Part shown: positions 7,207 through 14,802 of the stretch, piece by piece
Layout: each line of letters begins with the position of its first letter
How positions within the stretch are numbered: the first letter of the stretch is position 1
Assembly (NCBI GenBank): GCA_964626885.1
Contig: CAZVJA010000102.1
Span: 1-18,107 of the forward strand
DNA: 18,107 bases
Direction: 5' to 3'
Source: CAZVJA01 sp964626885
GTDB taxonomy: Bacteria > Planctomycetota > Planctomycetia > Planctomycetales > Planctomycetaceae
Notes under the pieces: model-generated
What the model saw: the letters and a program-made list of their open reading frames with translations, nothing else
Databases searched by the model: none
What the model was told of the DNA's origin: nothing
Position numbers and translations under genes: made by a program

Positions 7207-9702
7207 ATGCCGCACGATGTCGAACGAAGCGCAGCCGACGCGCGCCCCGCAGCCTCACCCTTATTGGGTGCGGCGTACGCTGTCACCGTGTTTCTGAGCG
7301 CGTTCTTACTGTTTCAGGTGCAGCCGCTGATCAGCAAGTCGATCCTTCCCTGGTTCGGCGGCACCCCCGGCGTCTGGACGACATGCATGCTCTTTTTTCA
7401 GCTGACCTTATTCGCGGGATATGCCTATGCACACCTCGCGGCGGTCCGCTTCACCGGCAAAGTGCAAATGGTGACGCACTCGATTTTACTGGTCGCGGGG
7501 CTGGCGGTCTTGCCGATCATTCCCGATGCCGCCTGGAAGCCGAACGGTGATGAGCAACCGATCTGGCGGATCGTCTCCCTGCTCACGGCGAGCGTGGGGC
7601 TGCCGTTTTTTATTTTGTCGACGACCGGTCCGCTGTTGCAGCATTGGTACAGTCGAACGCACCAGGGTCTCTCTCCTTACCGTTTATACGCGCTCTCGAA
7701 TGTCGGCTCCCTCCTGGCGTTGGTTTCGTATCCGTTTCTTTTCGAGCCGATGTTCTCCACATCGCGGCAGGCAGTCATCTGGTCATGGGGCTTCGGAGCG
7801 TTTGCGGCGCTCTGTGCGGTTTGTGCGTGGGGGATGGCGACCCGCTCGGGGGGAAGAATTGATGCGAGTGAACAGGAAGCGGGTTCCGCGGAGTCGGCGG
7901 TTTCAGCAGACGCGGGCTCGTTCGAGTCCCCCTGGACCGCCTCCCGACCGACGTTTGGGCTCTGGCTGCTCTGGTTCATTCTGGCGATGATTCCGTCGGT
8001 GCTGCTGTTGGCCACGACGAACCAGGTCTGCCTTGATGTCGCCAGCATCCCCTTTCTGTGGGTGGTGCCACTCTCCCTGTATCTGCTGTCGTTCATCCTG
8101 TGCTTTGACAGCGACCGCTGGTATTCCCGGCGACTCTACTTTCCTTCTTCATACGTGCTGGTGGGGTGCAGCGCGGCCGTGATGATCGCCGGTGCCGCGG
8201 TACCGATTTTGTGGCAGGTGCTGGTCCTGTTCGGCACATTGTTCGTCTGTGCCATGGTCTGCCACGGAGAATTGGCGCATCTGCGGCCGCATCCGCGCTA
8301 CCTGACGGCGTTCTATCTGGTGATCTCCGCGGGGGGGGCGGCGGGGGGAATCTTTGTCGGGGTGCTTGCCCCGGAACTATTCCCCATGTTTCTCGAACTG
8401 CATCTCGGGCTGATCGGCTTCGGTGTGCTGAGTCTGTATCTGGCGGCGCGATTTTATTCGAGAAATCTGGAAGGGGCGTTCGTCAAGCGCCGTACCCGCA
8501 TCCTGATCGTACTCGGGATCATTCTGCCGGTTGTTGGCGTATTGTCGAGCATCGTCGGGTGGTTGCTGCGCCAGGATTCCGTCCGGCTGGGAGAGTATTT
8601 ACTCCCTGGCGGCGTCGGAGTGCTGATGTTCGGCATCGGCATTTTACTGATGGGAATGGGTGAGTGGCGGCTGGGTATCGGAACGATTTTGTGTTCGTTG
8701 GTGGTCGCATTGGCCGGAGCGTTGTCTTACCAGGTGTATCGGGAATTCTCACACGCGACGGCGACGGCGCGGAACTTTTACGGCGTGCTTCGCGTGCAGG
8801 AGAGGTCTCGGGCCATCCCTTACCGGCTGACTCGCGAACTGCTTCATGGCCGAATTTTGCACGGGACGCAGATCCTGGCGCCGAAAGAGATGAGTGTCAA
8901 ACCGACCACGTACTATGGAAATGAGTCGGGGGTCGGCCTGGTTTTCGGGGATCGGCGGGAAGGAGGGCCGTTACGTGCCGGACTGGTCGGCCTCGGGTCT
9001 GGAACATTGGCGACGTATGCACGTCCGGGAGATGAGTTTCGCATCTACGACATCAATCCGGAAGTCGTCCGGATTGCGAACGAGTACTTCACCTACCTGC
9101 ACGATTGTCAGGGGAGCACGCAGATCGTGTTAGGAGATGCGCGGCTTTCGATGGAGCGGGAAGAGTCCCAGCAGTTCGACATCCTGGTTCTCGATGCTTT
9201 TTCCAGCGATGCCATTCCGGTGCATTTGCTCACGGTCGAGGCGTTCGCAATCTATTTGAAGCACTTGAAGCAAGACGGTGTGCTTGCGATCCACATTTCG
9301 AATCGACATTTCGATCTGCGTCCCATCGTCGAGGCACTTGCGGATTATTACGGGCTTCACGCCGCGGCGTACGACGATGACGGGGATGATAAGGACGGAA
9401 CGTTTCAGAGCTCCTGGGTGCTCGTTTCAAGGGATTTGATCGCGCTGCAATGCGTCATACTTCAAGGAACGCTTCCGGAGCAGAGCAAACGGATTCTCTG
9501 GACCGACGACAACAGCAACCTGTTCCGCGTGCTAAAACATCGTAATCCGGAAGCGCGGAATAATGAGAACAAATCGGAAGTGAACGGCAAGAAGGGCAAG
9601 GCAGAGCAGAAATCGAGTTCGGCCGGGAAGGAAGATTCTGCGGAACATCGGGAAGAGAAAGGGACGGAAGACGCCGGCGTTGAAAAGCCGACCGCGCCGT
9701 GA
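7207..9702 (+). CDS. Membrane-fused spermidine-synthase-like protein
   Basis: The 831-residue protein has about 14 hydrophobic segments spread over residues 20-520, opening with LLFQVQPLISKSILPWFGG, a hallmark of the 'fused MFS/spermidine synthase' family. The cytosolic C-terminal domain (about 585-755) is a Rossmann methyltransferase/aminopropyltransferase fold: GLVGLGSGTLATYA (SAM/dcSAM loop), an acidic RIYDINPEVV strand, LGDARLSM, and LVLDAFSSDAIPVHLLT, where spermidine synthases have their catalytic D..D motif. Whether this family makes polyamines is not established. A Lys/Glu/Ser-rich tail (775-831) is probably disordered. I chose the ATG at 7207 because GGAG sits 5 bases upstream and the first membrane segment then starts near residue 20; an ATG at 7141 would add 22 residues. 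It converges on the next gene with only 27 bases between. Confidence 0.85.
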   Translation: MPHDVERSAADARPAASPLLGAAYAVTVFLSAFLLFQVQPLISKSILPWFGGTPGVWTTCMLFFQLTLFAGYAYAHLAAVRFTGKVQMVTHSILLVAGLAVLPIIPDAAWKPNGDEQPIWRIVSLLTASVGLPFFILSTTGPLLQHWYSRTHQGLSPYRLYALSNVGSLLALVSYPFLFEPMFSTSRQAVIWSWGFGAFAALCAVCAWGMATRSGGRIDASEQEAGSAESAVSADAGSFESPWTASRPTFGLWLLWFILAMIPSVLLLATTNQVCLDVASIPFLWVVPLSLYLLSFILCFDSDRWYSRRLYFPSSYVLVGCSAAVMIAGAAVPILWQVLVLFGTLFVCAMVCHGELAHLRPHPRYLTAFYLVISAGGAAGGIFVGVLAPELFPMFLELHLGLIGFGVLSLYLAARFYSRNLEGAFVKRRTRILIVLGIILPVVGVLSSIVGWLLRQDSVRLGEYLLPGGVGVLMFGIGILLMGMGEWRLGIGTILCSLVVALAGALSYQVYREFSHATATARNFYGVLRVQERSRAIPYRLTRELLHGRILHGTQILAPKEMSVKPTTYYGNESGVGLVFGDRREGGPLRAGLVGLGSGTLATYARPGDEFRIYDINPEVVRIANEYFTYLHDCQGSTQIVLGDARLSMEREESQQFDILVLDAFSSDAIPVHLLTVEAFAIYLKHLKQDGVLAIHISNRHFDLRPIVEALADYYGLHAAAYDDDGDDKDGTFQSSWVLVSRDLIALQCVILQGTLPEQSKRILWTDDNSNLFRVLKHRNPEARNNENKSEVNGKKGKAEQKSSSAGKEDSAEHREEKGTEDAGVEKPTAP

Positions 9703-9729
9703 TACGTGCTTGTTGTTTCAGCCTGTCGT

Positions 9730-11118
9730 TCAACCCTGCTTCGCGGGGCGTCCCAACACGTGGCGTAAGGCGCTCTCCAGATCGCGTTGGCGAAATTGAT
9801 AGCCCGACTCTTCCAGTCGTCGCGGCACGACGCGGGCACTCGCCAGAAACAACCCGTTCGCCATCTGTCCGAACACGGCCCGGGCCGCAAAGGCAGGCAT
9901 GGGGAGCAGCGTGGGGCGATGCAGCACCCGGCCGAGGGTCTCGGTAAATACGCGATTCGTCACCGGCTCCGGTGCCACGGCATTGACCGGACCAGATAAT
10001 GTCTCGTGCGTCAGGGCATGGTGTATGGCACCGATGGCATCATCGATGCCGATCCAGCTCCAGAATTGCGCGCCGCTCCCGATCACACCCCCCATGCCAA
10101 GTTTGAACGGCAGCAGCATTTTCTGCAGAGCACCACCAGCCGGGCTGAGGACGATCCCGAACCTGAGCGGGACGACGCGTACCCCATTTTTTTTGACCGA
10201 CAAGGCTGCGTCTTCCCAGGCACGGCAGATGTCGGGGAGAAATCCCTGTCCCGGGGGACTTTGCTCATCAAGAATCTCCTCTCCACGGTCGCCATAAAAA
10301 CCGACCGCCGATGCGCAGACGATCGTCTTGGGGGGGGATTCCGATCGCGCCAACGCCCCGCAAAGGAGTTCCGTGGCATCCACGCGGCTGCGCCGAATGC
10401 GGGCTTTCTGCTTTTTCGTCCAGCGTTTCGCGATGTTCTCTCCGGCGAGGTGGACAACGGCATCAAAACCGGACAAACGGTCACGGTCGATGTTTCCGAG
10501 TTGAGGGTCCCACTGAATCGTCCGCCGATCGGAAGATGGGGAGCGCACCAGGCGAAAGACATCATGTCCGCCGGTACTGAGAAAATTCATGAGGGCCGAG
10601 CCGATGAGGCCCGTCGATCCGGTCACCAGAATCTTCATGGTTCCGTTCCCTTTCGTGTACCGATGCGCGATGAGATCGGCGGCGGTCGTTCGGTGGCGAT
10701 ATTCGAAGACGCGTTGCAGCTTCTGTCGAACCTGACCATTTCCCAACAGGCGAACGATCGGTCCCCCCGGCAGTGCAAACTCTATATGGTCTTCCAGAAA
10801 AGACGCTGTCGGACCGTCCGGAGTGATTGTATGTGTGTGCTCCCAGAGTGCAAACGGGCCGATCGTTTGCACATCCTGGAATTGTCGGCCCGGTTCGTAG
10901 CCCCGATGCTTCGCGACCCAGCGTCTCCAGAATGGGCCCACTTTGACGCGAATCTCAACGGCGGCGCCATCTTCAATCCCTCCGGACTGCGAGACCAGCC
11001 GAACCGACTCCCATGGTGGAGTTAGCCGCTGGAAGGCCCCCTCCCGGGAGTGCCAGTCGAACAACTCCTCAGCGGGGACCGGAATTCTTGATCGGAAGGT
11101 AAAGCTTTCTCGCCGCAT
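9730..11118 (-). CDS. SRPBCC - TIGR01777-type SDR fusion protein
   Basis: The 462-residue protein joins two domains. Residues 1-145 are an SRPBCC (polyketide cyclase/START-like) ligand-binding fold: RRESFTFRSRIPVPAEELFDWHSREGAFQRLTPPW at its start and a C-terminal helix FEYRHRTTAADL. Residues 161-455 are an atypical short-chain dehydrogenase of the TIGR01777/SDR39U1 (YfcH-like) family: GSTGLIGSAL nucleotide loop (Gly167, Gly170, Gly173), FDAVVHLAGENI, ASAVGFYGDRG, PLRFGIVLSP, FWSWIGIDD and the terminal RRLEESGYQFR. Such fusions occur in several phyla; the substrate is unknown. The start codon at 11118 has no strong ribosome site. An internal ATG at 10638 just before the SDR domain does have AAGGGA upstream. 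It converges on the membrane protein gene. Confidence 0.88.
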   Translation of the reverse strand: MRRESFTFRSRIPVPAEELFDWHSREGAFQRLTPPWESVRLVSQSGGIEDGAAVEIRVKVGPFWRRWVAKHRGYEPGRQFQDVQTIGPFALWEHTHTITPDGPTASFLEDHIEFALPGGPIVRLLGNGQVRQKLQRVFEYRHRTTAADLIAHRYTKGNGTMKILVTGSTGLIGSALMNFLSTGGHDVFRLVRSPSSDRRTIQWDPQLGNIDRDRLSGFDAVVHLAGENIAKRWTKKQKARIRRSRVDATELLCGALARSESPPKTIVCASAVGFYGDRGEEILDEQSPPGQGFLPDICRAWEDAALSVKKNGVRVVPLRFGIVLSPAGGALQKMLLPFKLGMGGVIGSGAQFWSWIGIDDAIGAIHHALTHETLSGPVNAVAPEPVTNRVFTETLGRVLHRPTLLPMPAFAARAVFGQMANGLFLASARVVPRRLEESGYQFRQRDLESALRHVLGRPAKQG

Positions 11119-11186
11119 GGTATGGAGATTTCCCCTGTGAGGTAATCCGCCAGTTCTGGCGTCGACTTAACATGACTCCCAACGTG

Positions 11187-11314
11187 GTTTCAAAACAGGG
11201 ATGGCGAGGCTCCCACCGAGCCGCTGCGACCGAAAGTCTCTCGTGATGGCGGCTCCCCGGACCACTCTCGCGGGCGGTGCCCCGTCGCCCTCCCAAAGAC
11301 ATGGTTTTGAAAAC
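11187..11314. repeat. REPIN/MITE-like inverted repeat element
   Basis: GTTTCAAAAC (11187-11196) and GTTTTGAAAAC (11304-11314) form inverted ends. Inside them AGGGATGGCGAGGCTCC and its near-complement GTGCCCCGTCGCCCTCCC are also inverted, offset by about ten bases. A small hairpin GGCTC/GAGCC at 11208-11222 lies in the left arm. The element is about 128 bases with no open frame, as expected for a non-coding REPIN or MITE. From memory, similar GAGGCTCCC...GAGCC hairpins are common between planctomycete genes, but this needs a genome search. Confidence 0.5.
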
Positions 11315-11374
11315 ACCTGTAGAACCGTGGATGCAAAATCGCACTTTGGTCCTCCCTGGAAAGCATAGCATTCC

Positions 11375-11403
11375 TTGCAAGGTTGTTCGGGGTCAGGCAT
11401 GAT
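11375..11403 (+). promoter_or_regulatory. Candidate promoter of the TIM-barrel gene
   Basis: TTGCAA (11375-11380) and CATGAT (11398-11403) are 17 bases apart, each four of six to consensus. The -35 box lies inside the perfect palindrome CCTTGCAAGG (11373-11382). The expected leader would carry the two ACTTTCCTTTT direct repeats. Confidence 0.3.
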
Positions 11404-11412
11404 CTGGGCATA

Positions 11413-11440
11413 ACTTTCCTTTTGGCTTCACTTTCCTTTT
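11413..11440. repeat. Pyrimidine-rich 11-base direct repeats
   Basis: ACTTTCCTTTT occurs at 11413-11423 and 11430-11440, a 17-base period, about 35-60 bases before the TIM-barrel start codon. Confidence 0.5.
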
Positions 11441-11474
11441 TAGGTCCGGCACCCCACGGAAGAAGACAGCAGGC

Positions 11475-12461
11475 ATGGCTCATTTTGCCGACCAACTGAA
11501 TCGCCGAGCGTTCCTGGCCACCGGCGCGGCTGCCAGTGCCGCCTCGGCCGTCGCAGTTTTGCCGATGGCTCGCGCCGCAAGTTCGGGGTCAGATCGCTTC
11601 CGAGTCGCGGAAAGAGGTGTTCGGAACGGGGAAAGTGGTCGCTTTCGAAGGCTATACGCGCCGCACTTCGGCATGTTTCGGCATCACGCCGGCGACGATC
11701 TGCTCGATCAGATTCGGTTCATGGCCGATGAGGGATTTCGGGTGCTGGAAGACAACGGCCTGATGCGCCGTCCGGTTCGATTGCAGGAGCGGATCGGCCT
11801 GGAGCTTGATCGGCTGGGGATGCAGATGGGGCTGTTCATCGGTTCGGCCGATTTCGGGAATCCGACCTTCGCCTCGGGGCGCGGGGAATTCCGGGCAGCC
11901 GTGTTGCGCGATATCCGTGACGCGATTGCCACCGCCAAGCGGGTGAATGCGAACTACTTCACCATTGTTCCCGGACGCAACGATTTGCGCGCACCATCCA
12001 AGTTGCAGGAAGCCCGCGCGGTTGAGACATTAAAAATTTGTGCGGAGATGTGCGACACCGCGGGATTAACGATCCTGCTGGAACCGCTCAATCATTGGGG
12101 GCGGCACCCCCAAATGTTTCTGCACGGTGTGTCGCAGGCGGCGCGGATCTGCCGCTCGGTCGGCGAGGGGAGGTGTCGAATTCTGTTCGACGTCTACCAT
12201 CAGCAGTCGACACAAAGAGATGTGTTCGGGGCGATTGATCGCGCCTGGCATCAGATCGGATATTTTCAATTGGGGGACAGCCCAGGCAGGAAAGAACCGG
12301 GAACCGGCGGGTTCGATTATCAGAGGTTCTTCCAGATCACCGACAGTCGCGGATATGCCGGAGTCTTTGGGATGGAGCATGGCAATGCCTTCCCCGGCCG
12401 AGAGGGGGAGCGCTCCGTCATCGACGCTTATGCCGCTCTTGACTCCCGCGGCCCGGAATAA
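11475..12461 (+). CDS. Tat-exported hydroxypyruvate-isomerase-like TIM barrel
   Basis: The 328-residue protein starts with a Tat signal (NRRAFLATG, Arg10-Arg11, then an Ala-rich hydrophobic stretch ending MARAAS). The rest is a xylose-isomerase-like TIM barrel (AP endonuclease 2 family). Metal-ligand positions appear complete: Glu203 in ILLEPLNHWG, Asp239 and His242 in ILFDVYHQQ, Gln265 in YFQLGDSPGR, Glu301 in GMEHGN, with spacings close to those of E. coli hydroxypyruvate isomerase. LGDSPGRKEPGTG is the usual substrate-side loop. Family members isomerise or epimerise sugars and sugar acids; the actual substrate is unknown. Planctomycetes have many such exported copies. A divalent metal and folded export through Tat are inferred. 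A weak GGAAG site lies about 12 bases before the ATG. The next gene, ettA, is unrelated. Confidence 0.88.
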   Translation: MAHFADQLNRRAFLATGAAASAASAVAVLPMARAASSGSDRFRVAERGVRNGESGRFRRLYAPHFGMFRHHAGDDLLDQIRFMADEGFRVLEDNGLMRRPVRLQERIGLELDRLGMQMGLFIGSADFGNPTFASGRGEFRAAVLRDIRDAIATAKRVNANYFTIVPGRNDLRAPSKLQEARAVETLKICAEMCDTAGLTILLEPLNHWGRHPQMFLHGVSQAARICRSVGEGRCRILFDVYHQQSTQRDVFGAIDRAWHQIGYFQLGDSPGRKEPGTGGFDYQRFFQITDSRGYAGVFGMEHGNAFPGREGERSVIDAYAALDSRGPE

Positions 12462-12523
12462 AGAATGCTTTCGGAACGAGGCCGGCGGACCCGCCATGGG
12501 CGCCGAGAATCTCTGTCGTCAAC

Positions 12524-12545
12524 GGGCGACGAAAACGCCCTTGTT
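12524..12545 (+). terminator. Weak terminator candidate after the TIM-barrel gene
   Basis: GGGCG (12524-12528) and CGCCC (12536-12540) form a short stem with a 7-base loop, followed by TTGTT. The stem and T-tract are both short, so termination is only possible. Confidence 0.35.
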
Positions 12546-12558
12546 CAATCAAACGTAT

Positions 12559-12587
12559 TTGCCGAGCCCAATAACTGTTTCTAGATT
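12559..12587 (+). promoter_or_regulatory. Candidate promoter of ettA
   Basis: TTGCCG (12559-12564) and TAGATT (12582-12587) are 17 bases apart, each about four of six to consensus. Transcription would start near 12594, about 54 bases before the start codon. A direct repeat CAATAACTG (12569-12577 and 12588-12596) brackets the -10. Confidence 0.35.
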
Positions 12588-12647
12588 CAATAACTGATTG
12601 CAAACACACTATCGAGAGCATAGCGGAAAGCCGATACAAGAATTCCC

Positions 12648-14321
12648 ATGAGCCAACAGTACATTTTCACGATCGAAGCCCTGACGCGGATTTACGAGCA
12701 GAAGGAAGTTCTGCACAACATTTGGCTGGCATTTTTCCCCGGCGCCAAAATCGGCGTGTTGGGAAACAACGGAGCGGGGAAGAGTACCCTGCTGCGGATC
12801 ATGGCCGGCGAAGATACCGATTTCATGGGAACCGCGCGCCCCGCAAAGGGAATTCGCGTGGGCTATTTTCCGCAAGAGCCAAGACTCGACGCCTGGGAAA
12901 CGATTGACGAATGCATTCAAGATGCCGTGCAGGAATCCCGGGCGATCCTCGATCGCTACAACGACATCAACATGCGGCTGGCGGAAGACCTTTCCCCGGA
13001 AGAGATGGAAGATGTCTTGAACGAGCAAGCCCGCGTGCAGGACCAGATCGACGCGGCCAACCTTTGGGAACTGGACCGCACTCTGGAACTGGCGATGGAC
13101 GCGATGAGGCTGCCGCCGGGAGACGCAAAAATCTCCCATCTTTCCGGCGGAGAGAAACGCCGGGTCGCCCTTTGCCGGCTGCTGCTGCAAAGTCCCGACT
13201 TGCTCCTGCTCGACGAGCCGACGAACCATCTCGACGCGGAATCGGTCGCCTGGCTGGAACATTTTCTGCACGACTTTGCCGGCACAGTTGTCGCGATCAC
13301 GCACGATCGGTATTTCCTCGACAACGTCGCGGGGTGGATTCTCGAACTCGACCGAGGGCATGGGTTCCCGTTCGAGGGGAATTATTCGGCCTGGCTGGAC
13401 CAAAAGCAGTCCCGGCTCTCCGTCGAGGAAAAGAAGGAATCCAAACGGCAGCGGACCTTGAAACGGGAGTTGGAGTGGGTGCGCATGTCTCCCAAGGCGC
13501 GGGCGACCAAGAACAAGGCGCGCCTCGAACGGTATGAGCAGTTGGCGGCCCAGGAATATGACGCGCGCGACGACGCAGCCGACATTCAAATTGCCCCCGG
13601 TCCCCCTTTGGGAGAACTGGTGGTCCGTGCCGAGAACGTTTCCAAGGCGTTTGGCGACAAAGTTCTGTTCGACGATTTGAACTTCGATTTGCCGCGCGGA
13701 GGAATCGTCGGAGTCATTGGGCCCAACGGTGCCGGCAAGACGACGTTGTTTCGGATGATCATGGGGCAGGAAAAACCGGACGGCGGCACGTTGCGGATCG
13801 GGGAGACCGTCAAACTCGCTTACGTCGATCAGTCGCGCGACTCCTTGAGCCCCGATAAAACGGTTTACGAAGAGATCTCCGGCGGTGTCGACAATCTCGT
13901 CGTGGGACATACGAAGATCCACTCGCGGGCGTACGTGGGGCGGTTCAATTTCAAGGGGACCGACCAGCAGAAGCTCGTCAAGCAGCTCTCAGGAGGAGAA
14001 CGCAATCGCGTCCATCTGGCCAAGCTGCTCCGCTCGGGGGGAAATCTCTTGTTGCTGGACGAACCGACGAACGACCTCGATGTCGATACGCTCCGCGCAC
14101 TCGAAGAGGCACTCTCGGATTTCGGCGGCTGCGTAATGGTCACCAGCCACGACCGCTGGTTCCTCGACCGTGTGGCGACTCACATTCTGGCCTTCGAGGG
14201 GGACAGCAACGTTGTGTGGTTCGAGGGGAACTACAAGATGTACGAGATCCAGCGCCACGAGCGTCTCGGTGATGAGGCCGATCGTCCGCACCGCATCGCA
14301 TACCGGCCTCTGAAGCGGTAA
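12648..14321 (+). CDS. ettA: EttA, energy-dependent translational throttle ABC-F ATPase
   Basis: The 557-residue protein matches E. coli EttA (555) in length and domain order. EttA binds the ribosomal E site and gates the first peptide bond according to ATP/ADP levels. Domain 1 has Walker A GNNGAGKST (39-47), signature LSGGEKRRVALC and Walker B LLLLDEPTNHLD. The linker holds the P-site tRNA interaction motif, a charged helical arm (about 245-300, ELEWVRMSPKARATKNKARL). Domain 2 has Walker A GPNGAGKTT, signature LSGGERNRVHLA and Walker B LLLLDEPTNDLD. FFPGAKIGVLG, AITHDRYFLDNVAGWILELDRG and SRAYVGRFNFKG are diagnostic of EttA among ABC-F proteins. There are no membrane segments. The ATG at 12648 fits the family N-terminus although no clear ribosome site is visible. 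Confidence 0.97.
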   Translation: MSQQYIFTIEALTRIYEQKEVLHNIWLAFFPGAKIGVLGNNGAGKSTLLRIMAGEDTDFMGTARPAKGIRVGYFPQEPRLDAWETIDECIQDAVQESRAILDRYNDINMRLAEDLSPEEMEDVLNEQARVQDQIDAANLWELDRTLELAMDAMRLPPGDAKISHLSGGEKRRVALCRLLLQSPDLLLLDEPTNHLDAESVAWLEHFLHDFAGTVVAITHDRYFLDNVAGWILELDRGHGFPFEGNYSAWLDQKQSRLSVEEKKESKRQRTLKRELEWVRMSPKARATKNKARLERYEQLAAQEYDARDDAADIQIAPGPPLGELVVRAENVSKAFGDKVLFDDLNFDLPRGGIVGVIGPNGAGKTTLFRMIMGQEKPDGGTLRIGETVKLAYVDQSRDSLSPDKTVYEEISGGVDNLVVGHTKIHSRAYVGRFNFKGTDQQKLVKQLSGGERNRVHLAKLLRSGGNLLLLDEPTNDLDVDTLRALEEALSDFGGCVMVTSHDRWFLDRVATHILAFEGDSNVVWFEGNYKMYEIQRHERLGDEADRPHRIAYRPLKR

Positions 14322-14346
14322 CGTGAGGCGATTCCGTCTGCTCACG
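14322..14346 (+). terminator. Weak hairpin directly after ettA
   Basis: CGTGAG (14322-14327) and CTCACG (14341-14346) form a 6-base stem with a 13-base loop, followed by ATTT. It lies immediately after the ettA stop and may be a weak terminator. Confidence 0.3.
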
Positions 14347-14419
14347 ATTTGCGCATGTTCGTCGCACCCTGAAGCGAAACCACCGCACAGTTCGCAACTT
14401 GGATCGTAGTTCAGTCCGC

Positions 14420-14449
14420 CCCAATTCTCCCTTGCCGGGAGGAATTGGG
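14420..14449. other. Strong hairpin of unknown role
   Basis: CCCAATTCTCCC (14420-14431) pairs with GGGAGGAATTGGG (14437-14449) through a 5-base loop, giving about 12 pairs with a single bulged G. Neither strand shows a following T-tract, so it is not a classical terminator. It may protect the ettA 3' end or act as another RNA structure. Confidence 0.55.
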
Positions 14450-14717
14450 AAACCGCGTGTCGTTCTTCGGTTACCGGCCGCCATAACGGTTTATTAACGG
14501 ACGTGCCGGTTATGCTGCCTGCAAAATCGGCAAGAACCCTCTTCTTTGCAGGTTGTCTCGACTTTGAGAATCAGCCGGGCCGATCTCGAATACGAGAAAC
14601 CAGGTTCCGTCCGGAAGCTCCGGGGGCAACTTTCTCGCCGAAATACTCTCTCGATCGTTGTGCGCGGAACGGTTTGTTCACTGATTTGAAGAGCGAACAC
14701 GACAGGAACAGGTTTGC

Positions 14718-14746
14718 TTGCCGGTCTTTCCTGGCCGTTCTATAAT
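14718..14746 (+). promoter_or_regulatory. Sigma-70-like promoter of the PAS-GAF-REC gene
   Basis: A perfect TATAAT (14741-14746) lies 17 bases after TTGCCG (14718-14723, four of six). Transcription would begin near 14753, about 50 bases before the GTG start. Confidence 0.65.
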
Positions 14747-14750
14747 TCAA

Positions 14751-14776
14751 CTGCATCCGGTAACTGCACCCGGTAT
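14751..14776. repeat. 13-base tandem repeat at the transcription start
   Basis: CTGCATCCGGTAA (14751-14763) is followed directly by CTGCACCCGGTAT (14764-14776), 11 of 13 identical. It covers the predicted transcription start and early leader, where an operator would act. Confidence 0.6.
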
Positions 14777-14802
14777 GGTAGGACACTGGAGATACCCCAA
14801 CG

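Larger units (their letters stand above)
11119..11474. other. Divergent intergenic region with repeat element
   Basis: This 356-base stretch separates the SDR fusion and the TIM-barrel gene. It contains a REPIN-like inverted repeat (11187-11314), a candidate rightward promoter (11375-11403) whose -35 lies in the palindrome CCTTGCAAGG, and two pyrimidine-rich direct repeats (11413-11440). No coding sequence is convincing. Confidence 0.55.
14322..14802. other. Intergenic region before the PAS-GAF-REC gene
   Basis: This 481-base non-coding stretch contains, in order: a weak hairpin after ettA, a strong hairpin without T-tract (14420-14449), a cluster of TAACGG-like hexamers (14468-14513), an 8-base inverted repeat CCTGCAAA/TTTGCAGG (14518-14552), and a promoter with a tandem repeat at its start site (14718-14776). 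Short open frames here lack coding character. Confidence 0.6.

Noticed and set aside
10006..11025. 339-codon open frame on the plus strand
   Set aside because: It is opposite the SRPBCC-SDR fusion, with no ribosome site or domain pattern; a GC-driven shadow.
12609..13922. 437-codon open frame on the minus strand
   Set aside because: It is fully opposite ettA, one of the surest genes in the window, and shows no family motifs.
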